Assembly: GCF_036417845.1 (NCBI RefSeq)
Contig: NC_089979.1
Coordinates: 27,407,958-27,471,957 of the forward strand
From: Apteryx mantelli
Taxonomy: Eukaryota > Chordata > Aves > Apterygiformes > Apterygidae
Direction: 5' to 3'
DNA: 64,000 nucleotides
Shown: in pieces, positions 35,001 to 48,200 of the stretch
Layout of the letters: each line of letters starts with the position of its first letter
How positions within the stretch are numbered: position 1 is the stretch's first letter
Made by a program: the position numbers and the translations under genes
Notes under the pieces: generated by a model
The model's database searches: none
Seen by the model: the letters and a program-made list of their open reading frames with translations, nothing else
What the model was told of the DNA's origin: nothing

Positions 35001-38000
35001 CCAGCACTTAGGAAAATAATAAGCAAGTCAGTTCCATTCCCAGATTACATGAGTACAAAAGCTTGTTTCATTCATATACTTATTTACCATTATTGTGTAC
35101 AGGAGTGCGCTTTGGTATTCTCATGCCTGTCATTATCCCTGAGCACACTAGTCCCCACCAAAAAGCTGGGGCTTGTCAAAGCTGTTTCTAGTCAAAGAGG
35201 AGGAAAAGCATCTGAACACTGAAAATGAGCCATTGGGGAGCCTGGTGCATTGTGGTGCGGGTGCCTTATGGCCACTTTTCTCTCAGCAGCAGGGCTCCTG
35301 GGTCAGGCTTTCCCCTTCGTGGTGAAGGAGGAAGTTCATTACAGGACCACCTAAGCCAAGCGTTATTTAGCTGGCCAGGAAGGCAGGAGCTGATTTGCCC
35401 TGAGGCACTCCTCAGCTCCGATGCCCAGCCCTTGGCAAGTGCTCTGCTGCTGTTCTCTGACTAGCAAAACTGCATCCAGGAGGTTACCAGCAGTTTTTCC
35501 AACTATTCTTTTTTGTTCCTGGTAAACTTTCTGCCACTGAGAGCCTGCTCTGCTCTGCTGCTGCCAACAAAACTGGTGAGATTTCCCTGGTACTAGTGAG
35601 GTTTCCCTCTACAGCACATGGAGACTGGTTTCTTTAAATGGGTGTAGCCTTAGTCATCAAAATGCTGAGCATGGTATGTACTATCCACAATGCCACAGCT
35701 AGCATCCCCCCAGCTAACTCGATTTTTTCCAGTGACATCCAGTCATGCAAAGGAAAATGGACAAGATCCCTGTCGGGGTCCACCCATGCCATCCAGAAGT
35801 GAGAGAGTCTGACCTGCACGGCCCCATCCTTTTTCCTGCCTGATAGCACAGCACTTTCGTGGCAAGGAAAGAGGTAGTTTCTAGCTTCCTTAGGCAGGTG
35901 CATGCAGGCTCCCTGGGCTTCCCTGCCCCATGCCCAGCTCCCTAATTTGCAACACTTCTTTTTCCATGGAGTGGAGAGGCCCGCAAGGCTGTTGCAACAC
36001 CTGGAGACCTCACCCTCCTTCGGCTGCTGTAGAGGACTGTAGAGGCTGCTGCAAGTCTCCTAGGGCTATCTAGTTCCAGAGGAAGCTGCCTTCTTCTGCC
36101 CTTTTGGGGCCTTTTGCCCATTATCAGGATCAAAAAGAAGAGGAGCAGATAGGTCCTCTATGGAGTTGACTCTCCCTTACAAATACTGGAAAGCAATACA
36201 TGAAAAATTAAGTTGTGCCATTTGTTCACTCCATTTGCTTCTTACAAAAGCTGCACTGTTGGGAAGAACTGTCTTTGAAGGACAGAGGGTGGTTTTCTAG
36301 AAGGCGTTGGGAATATCGCAAAGCATTTACCAGCAGATGAGAGAATGACTAAAAGCATTTCCTATCATAGCGTAGAGGAGAATCAATAGCTTGGAATTAA
36401 TAAGAAAACATTTTTCATCTTGAAAGAGGAAGGGAATTGTCAATATCAATTCTTCAAGGAAATGTCAACAAAAAATTTCAGCCAGTCACTGCAGCATCTC
36501 CAAAGTGAGACCTCACACAGCCGTCTGGTTTGCTGGCAGGCGTGTGAGCGCTGGCAGAGCCCTCGCTCACTCTGCGTACAGCTGCACACAGAATCAGCGG
36601 GGCGGGGGGGTGACACAAATGGGACAGACCTGCTGGACGACTGTATTTGCTGCACTGGCTTCCCCCACTTCTGTACTTGCTCCTCCAGAAAGGAGAGCTG
36701 TGTTTCTGCTGCAGCCCCTTCCTCAGGGGTTGTGCCAGGAGAAAGCAGCGTTGGCTTTCACTCTGGAAAGGCGCGTAACAGGAAAATACGCTCCATCTCT
36801 GCATTCCCAAGCTGTGTGGCTGAGCCGTCTCTCCAAAGAGCAGCACCTGTTTCAGGCTCCGTTTGCCCCTGGGGCCTGGGGCAAGAAAGACACAGCCTCT
36901 TGCTGGTGCGCACTCCCCTGCGACAGATTATCCTGGCAGGGGAACCTGATGCTTTAGCCTGCGCGGGCGCAGAAACGAACCTCTAACATTAACGAACCTG
37001 TCAGCAGGAGTGGGCGGGCAGCCTGCGGCGTTACTGTGCAACGTGCTGCAACTTGGAGAGTCCAGTCAAAACCCCCTCCGAACTGAGGCGGCACTGCCGC
37101 ACATTAGCCTGGTCGAGAAGTGCATTTGCTGGCTTAGCACCGGGGCCCTGGGGCCTGCGCGGCCGCGGCCAGGTGCCTCCAGCACCCAGGGGTCCCTGCT
37201 GCTGAGCGCGCCCACCCGCTGCAGCAGCCTGGGTATCGCCCTGGAAACCCTCAGGTCTAAAGAAAACAAAGCCGGTGCTTTATTTGCAGACTGTAAGAAG
37301 GCAGCCAGGTTTCACAGTTTGCATTCATCGTCTGAATGTGGTGAAATCAGAGGGGCCGGGCTGCAAGGGAGTGAGCCAAGCCCTGCCTGCTTGGCCATGC
37401 TGCTCCCTGGCAGCGCAGTGGCCGCGGGGGACCCGCGCCTCCCCTGCCTCTGCCCCTGCCCTGGCTGCAGAAAGGCTCCAGCAAGGGGCACAGCCTGCCC
37501 ATGCTCTCCAAAGGCTACACCAGCCCGCTGCGTCGCTTTGATGCCCTTCGGACCGGGCTGGAGCAGTCAGCAGCACTTTTGCCTCTCGTCCAGCGAGTGC
37601 AGCCGAGGGCAGCTCGCTCCTCAAGCTTCGTCGCAAAATCACTGGTGCTGTGGGACATGTTCGGTCAAACGTTACAACAAATGGCTGAGGATCATTTTGG
37701 CCTTATCCAGCTGGTAATTTAACTAACTTTAAAGAAATGGGCTGCTTCTGGCATATTTTCAGCATCCAGGCAGCATCTAAATAAGGGCTGATAATAAATT
37801 TTAAGCTTTATGGGCTTGGCATATTGCTGGGTCAGTATGTACGCGCCCATGCCAGGTAGCTTGGTTTTCCTGCTGTTGGCTGAGGACATTTAGAAACAGG
37901 CCATGCCTCGACTAGGAAGCTGCAAGGGAGCCTCCTTTGACAGCGAGAGGCAAGGATGGGGTTTGGGGATACTAGAAACAACCCTGAGAAGACCTCCCTC

Positions 38001-38319
38001 TTACAAAGCAACACACCGAGAAATAAAACTGAAAACCTTTGGGGATATAGTAGTCACTTTAGTAGTCATGTTGTAACTGCTTCTACAGAAATTGTCTGAG
38101 GGTGCAGAAGAGAAACATATTTCAATGCCTGCCATCTACCCATGACTTCAGACTTGCAGAATATGTAGCATCCTACAGGGATCATAGGGCTAGCTATGAC
38201 TGCTCTTATCCTTATTGCTCAACCTTTTAACACATACTATTCACACTTCGTTCCTAAATTAGGCTCCTAAAACCATATTTAAACTCCCAAACAGCACAAC
38301 TTGGTTTACAGCTATGTTT
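35001..38319. other. Intergenic, including a GC-rich stretch
   Basis: This is mostly non-coding sequence. The part from about 36500 to 37640 is GC-rich with moderate CpG and contains two fairly long open frames (36420-36986 and 37010-37717). Neither has a recognisable domain, a good start context or splice framing, and both look compositional. No RNA gene was recognised. Confidence 0.5.
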
Positions 38320-38990
38320 TTATCCCCAAAGTTCGAGACTAGAAGGCACTGGCAGATCATCTGCCCTAGTCTCCTCTTATATTATCTTATACCACAAATA
38401 AACTGGCCAAAGTATAACTTCCAGAAAGGGATCTAGTCTTGATTTGAGGACTGTAGGAGACAGACTCCACCACATTTCTTTGTGTTTTGTTCCAGTGGCT
38501 TAATGCCTTGTAATTAAATGCCATGCCTTGTTGCTAACATGATATTGTCTGGCATCATCAATTCATTTTTTTCTCTGCCAGAGGAAAAAAAAAAGTCCTT
38601 AGAAGCTGACTTAGTAGTAGCATAGTAGTAGCTATAAACTTCTATATTGTAATTAAGTCACTTTTCAATCTTGAAATTCTAAAATTTCTCATTGTAAGAC
38701 CTGCTTTCCAGCTCTTGAATATTTTTAGTTCCTTCTTGCACTCTTTCACAAGTTTTCAATACCCTTGTCAAAGGTGGGCACTAGAACTGCACGCAGTAAT
38801 GCCGTATCTCATTCATCAACACCGTGTGCAGAGGCAGGAATCATCTCTTTCTTATGCCAATACACAATGCTTTCTCTTTTATATATATCTCTCTTTTACA
38901 GTCTTTCCAAGACTGAAAGACCTTTATATCTTTCTGGTGCTGCATTTTTTGAGGTACTCGTGTCGGGCGGCCAGTTCACCCTGCACCCTA
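38320..38990 (-). mobile_element. Ancient CR1-type LINE copy, about 670 bp
   Basis: The plus strand shows the reverse-complemented CR1 3' region in order: an AGAAGG block, GATCATCTGCCCTAGTC, TCTAGTCTTGATTT, CTCCACCACATTT, GTTCCAGTGGCTTAATG, and later GGGCACTAGAACTGCACGCAGTA. The last block corresponds to the well-known GTGGGCACCAGAACTGGACACAG segment. Divergence is high and the coding frame is lost. It is the longest mobile-element relic outside the LTR. Confidence 0.75.
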
Positions 38991-41900
38991 CATCTCACTG
39001 ACAGGGTTGCCTATTTTAAGACTGCGGTCTGCAAGCGTGGCCTGTGTTTCTCCTTCTCACACCGCTGACATGGAGAGGATTTGCGAGGCAGCCTAGCTGA
39101 TATTAAGAAACATTCAGAAGGGAAGCACACTTCAATTATTGGAACAGGATGCAGCAAAAAACTACTTGATCTTTATTTTTTTCTTACAGAAATGAGCCAC
39201 ATTTTTTACTATTGATTAGGACACCCAGCATTTAAATTCAAATATGACTTGAAGGCTGTGAGACATGTTAAGAGACATTGTAAAGAAAAGTCCTAGTTCA
39301 TTTTATATCCTGTGAAATGCTAGTCCAGGCTGGTAGGAGCACCTCTAAGACCTTTTCCGTAATAGAAACAAATCACTCGAAGAGTCACTTAGGTCTGAAA
39401 TACCTACATGCTATAAATTCCTTCAGACATACCCAAAAGTGTTCTTGAAATCTGTACACTACAAATACTGCTTAGATGAAACTTTGCTAAAAGAAAGCAC
39501 CTTTAGAAAACTATCATTAACAAAGCAAGACATGCTCACATTAGCATCTCCCTAAAAGAAATTACTTTGCCACTAGGTGGCAGATGGGGTTATTTATTTA
39601 TTTATCGCTGTAAATATCTTCTAAAAGCAAAAATAATAACGGTGCTATTACTCATAAAGCAATAAGGCTGGTATGCACGGAGGCTTGCATTTTTATTTGC
39701 AGCACTGATAGCAAATGAAACAGATGGTGTGAGGGAGAATTGTCATTCATGTAATTGCAGCATGCCAGGGCTGTCATGACAGACCAAGATACCATTAAGT
39801 TTCTGCACTGGATTTTATTGAACTTTGATCCTGTGACTCTTTTTCCCTTGAGCAGACCTCCTTAGGAAGCCTAGTTTCATTGCCTTCAGCAATCTGCCTA
39901 TGTGAGGACTCGTAGCCAGAACAGGGACTTCCAGGTGTTGATTTTATTGCATTCCTCAGCATATTGCTGCACAAATGTATTTTGTGGGCTCATTTTGACC
40001 ATCCTCACAGAAGCAAATACCCTCTTGGAATTCCCTGGCACGAGGAAGACGCCTGGGATGGCAATTTGGCTTTCTAGCTATAAACGTCACTGCATTCTTG
40101 AACTCCAGCCTTATCGGGGCATTTATAAATAAACACAGCAGTAGGAATTTGTGATGGAAGGTCATTTGAGGATGCTAGCTGCAGACCTCTCTTCAGTCAT
40201 GTGTTTCAGGGAGTTTTCCTACAGCCAGGCAGCGCTCCGCAGGGTTATGTAATGCAGAAACATTACTTCTCTCCCAGCTATCGCAAATTTGGGGAGAGTG
40301 GTATCTCAGTGGGAAGGTGCGAAGAGATCCCAGCTTTCCTCTGCCAGCTCACTGGTGCGCTGCTCTCCCAGTAAGTGCTGCCACGGCCCTGGGAAGGCAT
40401 CTCACGCTTTCTAGAAGAGCTGCACCAGATCCAGAGGGTTATTTTTGCAAATGAGCAAGCATCCGGGAAAGTTATTCCAAGCTGCAAGGGCCAACGCTGC
40501 TCTTCACACCCCAGTTTCTTATCCGCTGAGCACTGGCACGTAGAGGCTTTTGGATTTACTCCGACCACATGAGGGGACAGTGCAGGCTGCCCTGGCATCC
40601 CCCAGCACAGACAATTCTTTACTCCTATGTTACTTCAGCACTGACATAGTAGCTGTCTTTGATTATTTTCCCTATAGGACAAAGATGTGAGAAACTTAAT
40701 CCACTCATTTTATTTGTGCCTAAAGTTAAACTAACCATTGTCCCTGTTAACACTTTTGGCACCTTCATCTCTCAGATAAACTTTCAAGACATGTTTTCCA
40801 TCATTTCCCATGGAGAAAGCACTAATAGTTTAGAAGACAGAGTAGGAGCTCACAGCTTCAAGTGTATTTCTATACCAAAGACTTCTTGAATTTGTTGTTA
40901 TTCTGGACTCTGCACTTGTCACATCATTAATAATCTTGCATTAGATTTAGATTAGGAGTAAACTGATCCTTCTGATGCTCTCACTATGACTGCCTAGAGG
41001 TTGCCATGAGTGTGGGACATGGGCCCTTGTTTCCCCACTGTTTAACCTTGCGAGTTCCCTCCCTGGTCACGTCAGATGCTTGCTATTCCTCTTTTTTAAA
41101 TTATTTTTTTTATCTCTGGCTATTTTCTATTTGCACCCCTCCATTTTAATTGCTGTGGTTTGTGCTTTCGTTTGGCAACTGATGTGTGGGGTTTCCTTCT
41201 CTTTTTCCTCAAAGACACTCTTTCGGCTTGAACAGAGCTACTATATCATGCTAATTATCTGTACATATGCTCTTCCCAACTCCTTGCCTTGTTTAGGCAT
41301 CGTGTTTCACAGTGTGCATACAGTAATGTTCCTGTGGGTTTCTAGCCTCCATCCTCACTTTGAAAGCTTTCCAGTTCTTCCCCTGACCTTTCCTTCGCGA
41401 CTGCTTTCCCCCCCACACCCTCATCTTGCTCCACATTCACCTCCCACCCCAGCAGTGCTGTTACAGCCAGACACGGGCAGACACCTTGGTTCCCGCAGGC
41501 TGCTGCCCTCCTCGTGCGTTTGGGAGACCGGAAGGGAAATGTTTCCCCTTCTTTCTCCTGGGATGCTCCAAGGATAGGATGACCAAGCACTGCTTTTGCT
41601 AGGGCTCAAATCATAGTCAAGCAATCTAGCTCCAAAAAGCTTGTCTGGCTCTGAGGTTATCACCTTGATAAGAAGGATCACCTGTTATTTTTAGGTGTTG
41701 TGAAATCATAAAAACATGGAATTGTTCTTCCCTGTTTGCCTGTTTCAACAGTAATTATAAATAAAAGAGGGTCTCTTGGCTCTTTGGTTCCTCATGCTAA
41801 CCCCTAACTTGGGACATCTCATGTAGTCTTTGAAGGCCTGCGAGTGAAAATAATCCTGCAATTAACAGACTGCAAACCATGAATCAAACTACAGGACAAA

Positions 41901-44900
41901 TCATCATCCCCTGCACCTCACAAATACAGATTTTAACCTGCCAGAAAAATAAAATACAGCCTCTTAAAAAAAAGAAAAAAGAAAAAAAAGAGAGAAAGTT
42001 TTATGTATCTATGCCTGTTTGTGAGGAAAAGCGTGGAAAAGAGACAGAGTTGCCAGGTTAATTTTTGTTTTCACAGCCATGTGAATGGACGTGGCACTTC
42101 CAAACGTACCCAAAGGGGAAGCAAAGAACAGCGCTGCCCCCCTGGGGCGCGCAAGCGGCAGGCTGGCACAGGGCCACCGCGGAGGGCAGGCCCATGCTCC
42201 TGCAGAGGGACAGGAAAAGGCCCGAGAAGAGGAGAGCCTGGGGCCAGCCCAGTTCACAGAGCAGGTCCGAGCCCAGGCGCAAACCCTGTCCGAGCATCCC
42301 CAGGTGCCGCAGCTCGCCATTGCCTCCCACGTACACCAGCAGCGATATGCCCGCACTTAACAGCTCCCACTTCTGCAGCTGTCTTGGATTTCCCCCCTCT
42401 TTTGGTTGCCTGCTAGAAACATTTAAATGCAAGCAGAATCTGAAGGATGCAGTAGAGATGACTGATGTAACAGATGTGAGATTTGAGAACAAATAGGGAA
42501 TAAGGAATGTGCAGATAAATCATCAAAAACAAAGATCATCTTTTTCTGGAGGGATAGCAGATGAGAAGGACTGAAAAAAGCCTGATATGTAGCATGCAAT
42601 GAAAACAGAATGTAACAGCTAACATTGGCCTTTCTGAGGTTTCACTGACTGTAAAATACAGTAAGGGCACAGAACATTTAAAGGAGATGAATGAATAAAA
42701 AATGCCAACACTTGGGCTCCAATCGTGGCAGATCCTGAGCACTCTCTGTTCCCATTAAATTCACTGGGAAATAGCTGCAGACAGCAGAACTGGACTGTTA
42801 ATGTGAATACATGCAAAGCTAATCCTCTTGAGGAAATGGAAAGACATTTATTTGCCCACGTGTCAGCGCGCTGCTCGGAGCAAAGAGCACACTGCGTACG
42901 GGAGGCACATGCTGGAAAAGCCGGGAGCAATCGGGGCTGCAGAACTGGTCCGGGCGATCTGGTCACGGCACACGCAGAATTGCCCAAACGCACCACTGAC
43001 TTAGCAAAAGCATAAAAGGTGGCAGCAAGGCATGAAAGGTTTGCAAAAGAGGTCCATGTTTCAGAGAGCAGCTTGGGATGGACAGGAGACTCCTTTACCA
43101 CACTCTCAGGTGGTGCTGTGAATAGTGAAGTACACTGAAAACTCTGTGATCTTGGGGAAGGTGCGAAATTTTAATCCCCCATCCTGGTCCCCAGCCCTCC
43201 TGGACTGACAAGTGTGCCAAGAGAGCGGGGCACTAACTCTAAATCCATGACTGCCACCCAGAGAGATTTATTCATGCTAATGCTGCAGTGTAATGTGACA
43301 CTGACCCTAATATTTAAAAATAGCCTAAGGGACTGGTCCACACAGACAACAAATTTAGATTAGGTGCCTGTTTACTGTGATGAGATTTTAAACATGCTGC
43401 CATTAATTTCATGATAATATAGTGGTTTTCTTCTAGGAGGAGCATGCAAAGTGCGTACAAAGAATAACACTTTGCATTAGATTAAAGCAGCAAACCAAAT
43501 CAGAGGAAGCACTCACCACTTATTCCCCAGAGTAGTTATTAAAGGAGAAGGAGCAGTGCCTCTATGGTAGGATTACTCTACCATTTATGTATGCCACTTA
43601 CTTTTCCTGCAAAACAGAGGCAAAGCAATCACAGCCCAGATGACTGCACACACAAAGGGAGAAGCAGTAAATACAGCAGTAAATACTGGCTGGGTCGAGG
43701 CCCCGGGGCTGGGCACATTCTGTCACATTTGCTTCATGTTGTCCAAACCAGAGCCCGTGTGATAGAGCTGAAGCCTGAGAGAAAGCACACACACGCGGCC
43801 CTGGGACACTGGCTCCTGCCGCTCAGCCCTGGCCCTCTGCCCTCGGAGGCGACGCGCTGCCACGGAGCCGATGAGCCGATGCAGCAGCACTCGCTGTCAG
43901 CCAGAGACGCAGTCTGGCAGGATTTACATGCAACGGAAAATCGAGTTTAAAAGAGACACAAGTGGCATTTAAAAATTGTCTCCCAGAGGATTGCACAGCC
44001 TGGGAGCACAGAGACGCGTCGCCTGCGGGTGGCTGGGTCAGAACCAGGCAGCTCCGCAGGGAGCACAGCCAATAGATGCCCTCTAACAGCTAATGGAAAA
44101 CACATTTATTGGTGACAGCCTGTTCCCAGGGTGCCGGTGACCCCGTAACAAATGCTGCATCTGATTTGCAACCAGATTATTCTGGCCTCTCGACCAGGTA
44201 GCACCGATGGGCCGCGACGTGCCAAGTCCTCGCAGCACGAGGCAGGGCTCGCCCAGCCGTCTCTGCCACGTGCAAAACGGGGCCTTCCGTTTCTCTGGAC
44301 CTTTCTTCGGGGATATGTTCCTGACAAAACAAGAATAAGGATACATCTGGCCTTGACAAACTGCGTCAGAAATAAAGCCAGTTTCAGATCAGAATTCCCA
44401 GAAAAAAGCAGAGCGCACGTTTGAGGACACTTGAGGCTTCATTTGGGGAGATGCTGCATCCTCAGACTGCCTAAGGACCATGTTCAGTACTCAACTGTTC
44501 CAGCAGAAAAATGCTATGTCAGATATGCAGCATGGTATGGTACAGAGGTGCATAACATATATTTCATCTGAGGGAAAAAAGCATAAACAAAACATTAAAG
44601 GAGTAAACACTAGAGGTTTCAAGCAACTTTGGGAAGCATCAGAGTGCTGGACAGATTTAAACCAAAAACATTAAATTGCAAGCAAGGAGGAGAGCTCACT
44701 TTGGAGAAATGTAAATGGATGTAAATAGATGTAAAAAAAATGTAAATAGAGTGTGCAGAGAGATCCCAGTAAGGACTGCACAGATAACCTACCCCCAAAA
44801 TGAGAAAGAGGCACAGACTTTGGGATATCTGTGCAAACAAACCTGGACTGTGCCAAAAAACATTTCACTGCTTCAGCAATCTCTCCTAAGGAGAGCATTG

Positions 44901-45059
44901 CAAGATCCCCCAGTTCTGGCCAGCCACCCCTATCCAAGGGTCAACCAGATCCCAGTAGTCTCTTCAGTCCCTGGTAGGAAGGGCGATGGCCTGAGGCCAG
45001 ACCAAGCAGCAACACGAAAGACAGACAATGGCTGGAACACGCTACTAAAAGCAGTTGTG
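38991..45059. other. Intergenic, contains a CTCF-type site
   Basis: Non-coding interval with a consensus CTCF motif at 39570-39583 inside an AT-rich block of conserved appearance (about 39540-39830). It also has ATTTATTT repeats at about 39591-39605 and an A-rich purine run at about 41967-41998. Open frames near 42000-42500 overlap on both strands and have no domain. A short ATGTAAAT-type tandem cluster lies at 44708-44752. Confidence 0.55.
39570..39583 (+). promoter_or_regulatory. CTCF binding motif (forward)
   Basis: CCACTAGGTGGCAG matches the CTCF core consensus CCASYAGRKGGCRS at every position. It lies 5.5 kb downstream of ODF1 and about 21 kb downstream of the KLF10 3' end. CTCF sites of this quality are often occupied and can act as insulators or loop anchors. 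Occupancy and any role in separating ODF1 from KLF10 are inferred. Confidence 0.7.
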
Positions 45060-45240
45060 GCTTTTCCACCCACTGATGTGTCATGTCAGTAGTGGACGCC
45101 TTTCATCACATACTGGAGTCGAGCACAAGATTTAGCTCAGTACCAGAAGAAGCCGAAACCTAATCGTCCGTGAAATACAGTGTATCAAACTAGATGACCT
45201 GATGATGCCTTCTAGCCTTAAACTCTCCTACTGGTTTCTC
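45060..45240 (+). mobile_element. Diverged CR1-type LINE 3' end
   Basis: The block AACTAGATGACCTGATGATG followed by CCTTCTAGCCTTAAACTCT corresponds to the CR1 segment that normally reads TAGATGATCT, then CCTTCTGACCTTAAACTCTATGATTC, in plus orientation. The terminal octamers are eroded. The left boundary is uncertain. Confidence 0.6.
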
Positions 45241-48200
45241 ATGAGCACACAAATATCCTGGGAAAGTTTTGGTTAGTAACTCAGCTAGCCTTCTAGGGCA
45301 TAAAAAGGAGCTAAGATCTATCCCATGCTGATGTTATAGTAGCTGGAATCCTAGCGCAGCCCATTTTCTATAAGGGAATTGTTTCTTTCAAATCTGAAAT
45401 GAAACGACTAGTTAAATGCTTGACTTAATGCACAGCAGATCTCTACACAGGAAAGTTTAACCACTTCTTAACTCCTAAATCGCCTTGATACATCTTGTAT
45501 CCACATGCAAAAGCCTCTAGCTTCTCTAAAACTTGAATTCTAGTCCTTGAGCTCTGTTCTTCTAGCAATATTGTGTCAGTGCTCAGAATAAGAGTCCTGG
45601 TGCATCAGTGTTTTGCATGGATGTAAAATCTCCAAGACTCACGACCTGAGCAGGTCTTTCCTGACCAAGCACCGGACACCTTGACTTTATTTCAATCAAT
45701 TGCAGGAGCCAGCTCAGAAGAGAACCACGTCACAACGCCTTTTACTCTCGTCTACCTTGCTCCACCTCAGGGAGACCCAAAATTTCAACTTAAATTTAAG
45801 TGGCTTTTGAGACCTCAGCTTATTCTTTCTGATCTATTAACAGTTGTCTCCTGATTGACCTCTTCCACACCCAATTTACAGATGAAAAGTTGTTTGCTTC
45901 CAAACCCTCTGCATGTGCATAGACCCAGGAGATCCGATAGAAACAGCAGCCCCTCACTGGTGTTCATTACACTGGAACAGAATATCACAAATAACAGCTA
46001 GGGAAGTGAGTTTGTCTCTAAAACCGAACATTTTTAGAATAGTCCTGTGATTATTGCAGAAGGAAGTGTAACCAAAATGTTTGAAGAGACGGAGGCTCTC
46101 GCCCTTGCCTAGCATTGACGTAAATCTCACTGACATTATTTGTGCTACTTTTCTCCTGGGTATACAGGTTTAACTGGATTTCAAGCATTATCAAGAAGTC
46201 TCAAAAGGTAAAGGCCAGATATTTTTGCTCTTGCTGACTGGAACACTTTTTATTCAAGCTCCTTGACTGTGATTATAGAGACACTTCTTGCTCCCTGAAA
46301 ACAGTGTTAAATTCACTACTGTTCACAAAACCATATAAAATAATTTACTGCATGTCACTGAACATCTTTAAGAGGCCCAAAACAGCACTAGCATTTTTAT
46401 AGCAATTTCTTATATATCCTTTAGCACATACTTTACCTATTCTTTTGCTCCTGCATTATGTTTATGAAAAGCACATAAATGCCTGTGAAGATGTGCCCAG
46501 AATCACGTAAAAGAGCTAAACTCAGCTAGCACAGATGCAGGCAGGGTTTCAGTGGGCCACACTAGCCTTCACTTTAGATATAGCAAGACATTTGAGGTAC
46601 ATTAAGAGCTGGGGATCCAAGACACATCATTATAAATCCATTTCTGCTGACCAAGTAAAGCTGGACACTTTTGCCCACAGAAGCCTTGAGTCACTTTACG
46701 TCCCGCTCGGGTAATTATACCAGGTTGTGGCAGGTAGCACACAGAGGACTGAAGAGAAGGAGCGACTCAGCCTGTCAGCAGGTTCTTGCTTGGATTTTAA
46801 GACACGCACATTTCATCTGAGACAAAGGTGGCCACCATCAGTGTCACTGCTCAGGCAAAGAAACAATCCAAAAAGATCCAGCTAAAGAAAAACAAAAGAA
46901 AAAAAGGAGGCTGCATAGACTCGTGTTTTCTGCCAGCCACACCAATGAATGCCACAGCAACTCAAACTTAAAACTCCTAGATAGCTGGGCTTTCCAATTT
47001 TTCTGTTAACAAAGTAATAGTAAAAGAGTCTCATATGAGCTAATATAGCTAGGGCAGATAGAAAGTCACTTAGAACCAAAGTGAAGCTTATTTTTGGCTA
47101 AGGTTCTTTGGTGCTGTAAAAATCATATTAGCAAATGGATTTTTTACTTTATCTCCTGACATTCCCTCTGATCAAGCTTCTTCTTTTCCTCTTCCCCAGT
47201 TTTCTGTTTGTTTGCTTTAGGACAGACCCTATGTAGAACATCCACTCCTGGTAAAGAGGGGCAGCAGGTGCAGTTTATGGGCTACCCATTGGCACAGATG
47301 AGTGACAGCTCAGATCTTGGATACAGGTTTATTTACAGAGAAGGAGCATACAAAAATATCTGCAGCACAAGATGGTTTTCTGCCTAGTCTGTGGACCTAG
47401 GAGAAAACAAAAGCAAAATCTAACAAACAAAACTGTCCCTTACCTGAACCACTGCTCCAACTGGCTCCAATTTATGCAGTGAACAGAGCCAAAATTTGCA
47501 GCAGGCTGAACGCAGGCAGCCTCCCACCCAGCGAAGGGCCAGTGCAGTAGGCTGCGGCACCCAAATTCCAGGGAGCACCGAGTTCCCTCGGAGCTTCATC
47601 ATAAACCCCTGTGTGTGCACAAAAGCTCTGAGGTCTGGGGGTGCTTCGCTCCCAATTAAACTCCTCTGGGATTTCAGGATGGCTGGGACAGGGCTTAAAT
47701 TCCCAGAGAGGCCCAGTCTGTCAGTCATGCTCGCACACCGCTGGTTCAGGCAGATTTTGCCAAGCGTTGACCACAGCCAGGTACAGTAATTTTCTCTCCC
47801 GAGTGCTGCTGTAGGGTGCTGGCAGTTGCTTGGTCCACAACAACGTCTTGGTTAACACAGAGATAGGAGGCTGCAGATTTCATCCCAGGCTGTTCCTGCC
47901 CCATAGGGGCCAGCCTGGTGGCCCACATTTCTCAGGGAAGTCTGCCAGCCAGCGGTCTGCAGCAGGCAAGCCTAGAGCAATTCCCCTTCACAGTAGGAAG
48001 GGCAGAGCTGGGCAAGGAAATCCCTGTAGCGGGGCATGGACAACGAGGACCTGCCCGCCCTCGGCGTGAGGGTCCCCCACAGGGACGGGCAGTCCCAGGC
48101 TGCAGGGCTTGCTGGTGTGTTTGCCAGCTGGGAGCACCTGCATCGGATGCACGACCGGCACCAGGAGGGAGTCCTGGCTGCTGAGGCAGGCTCCCTCCGA

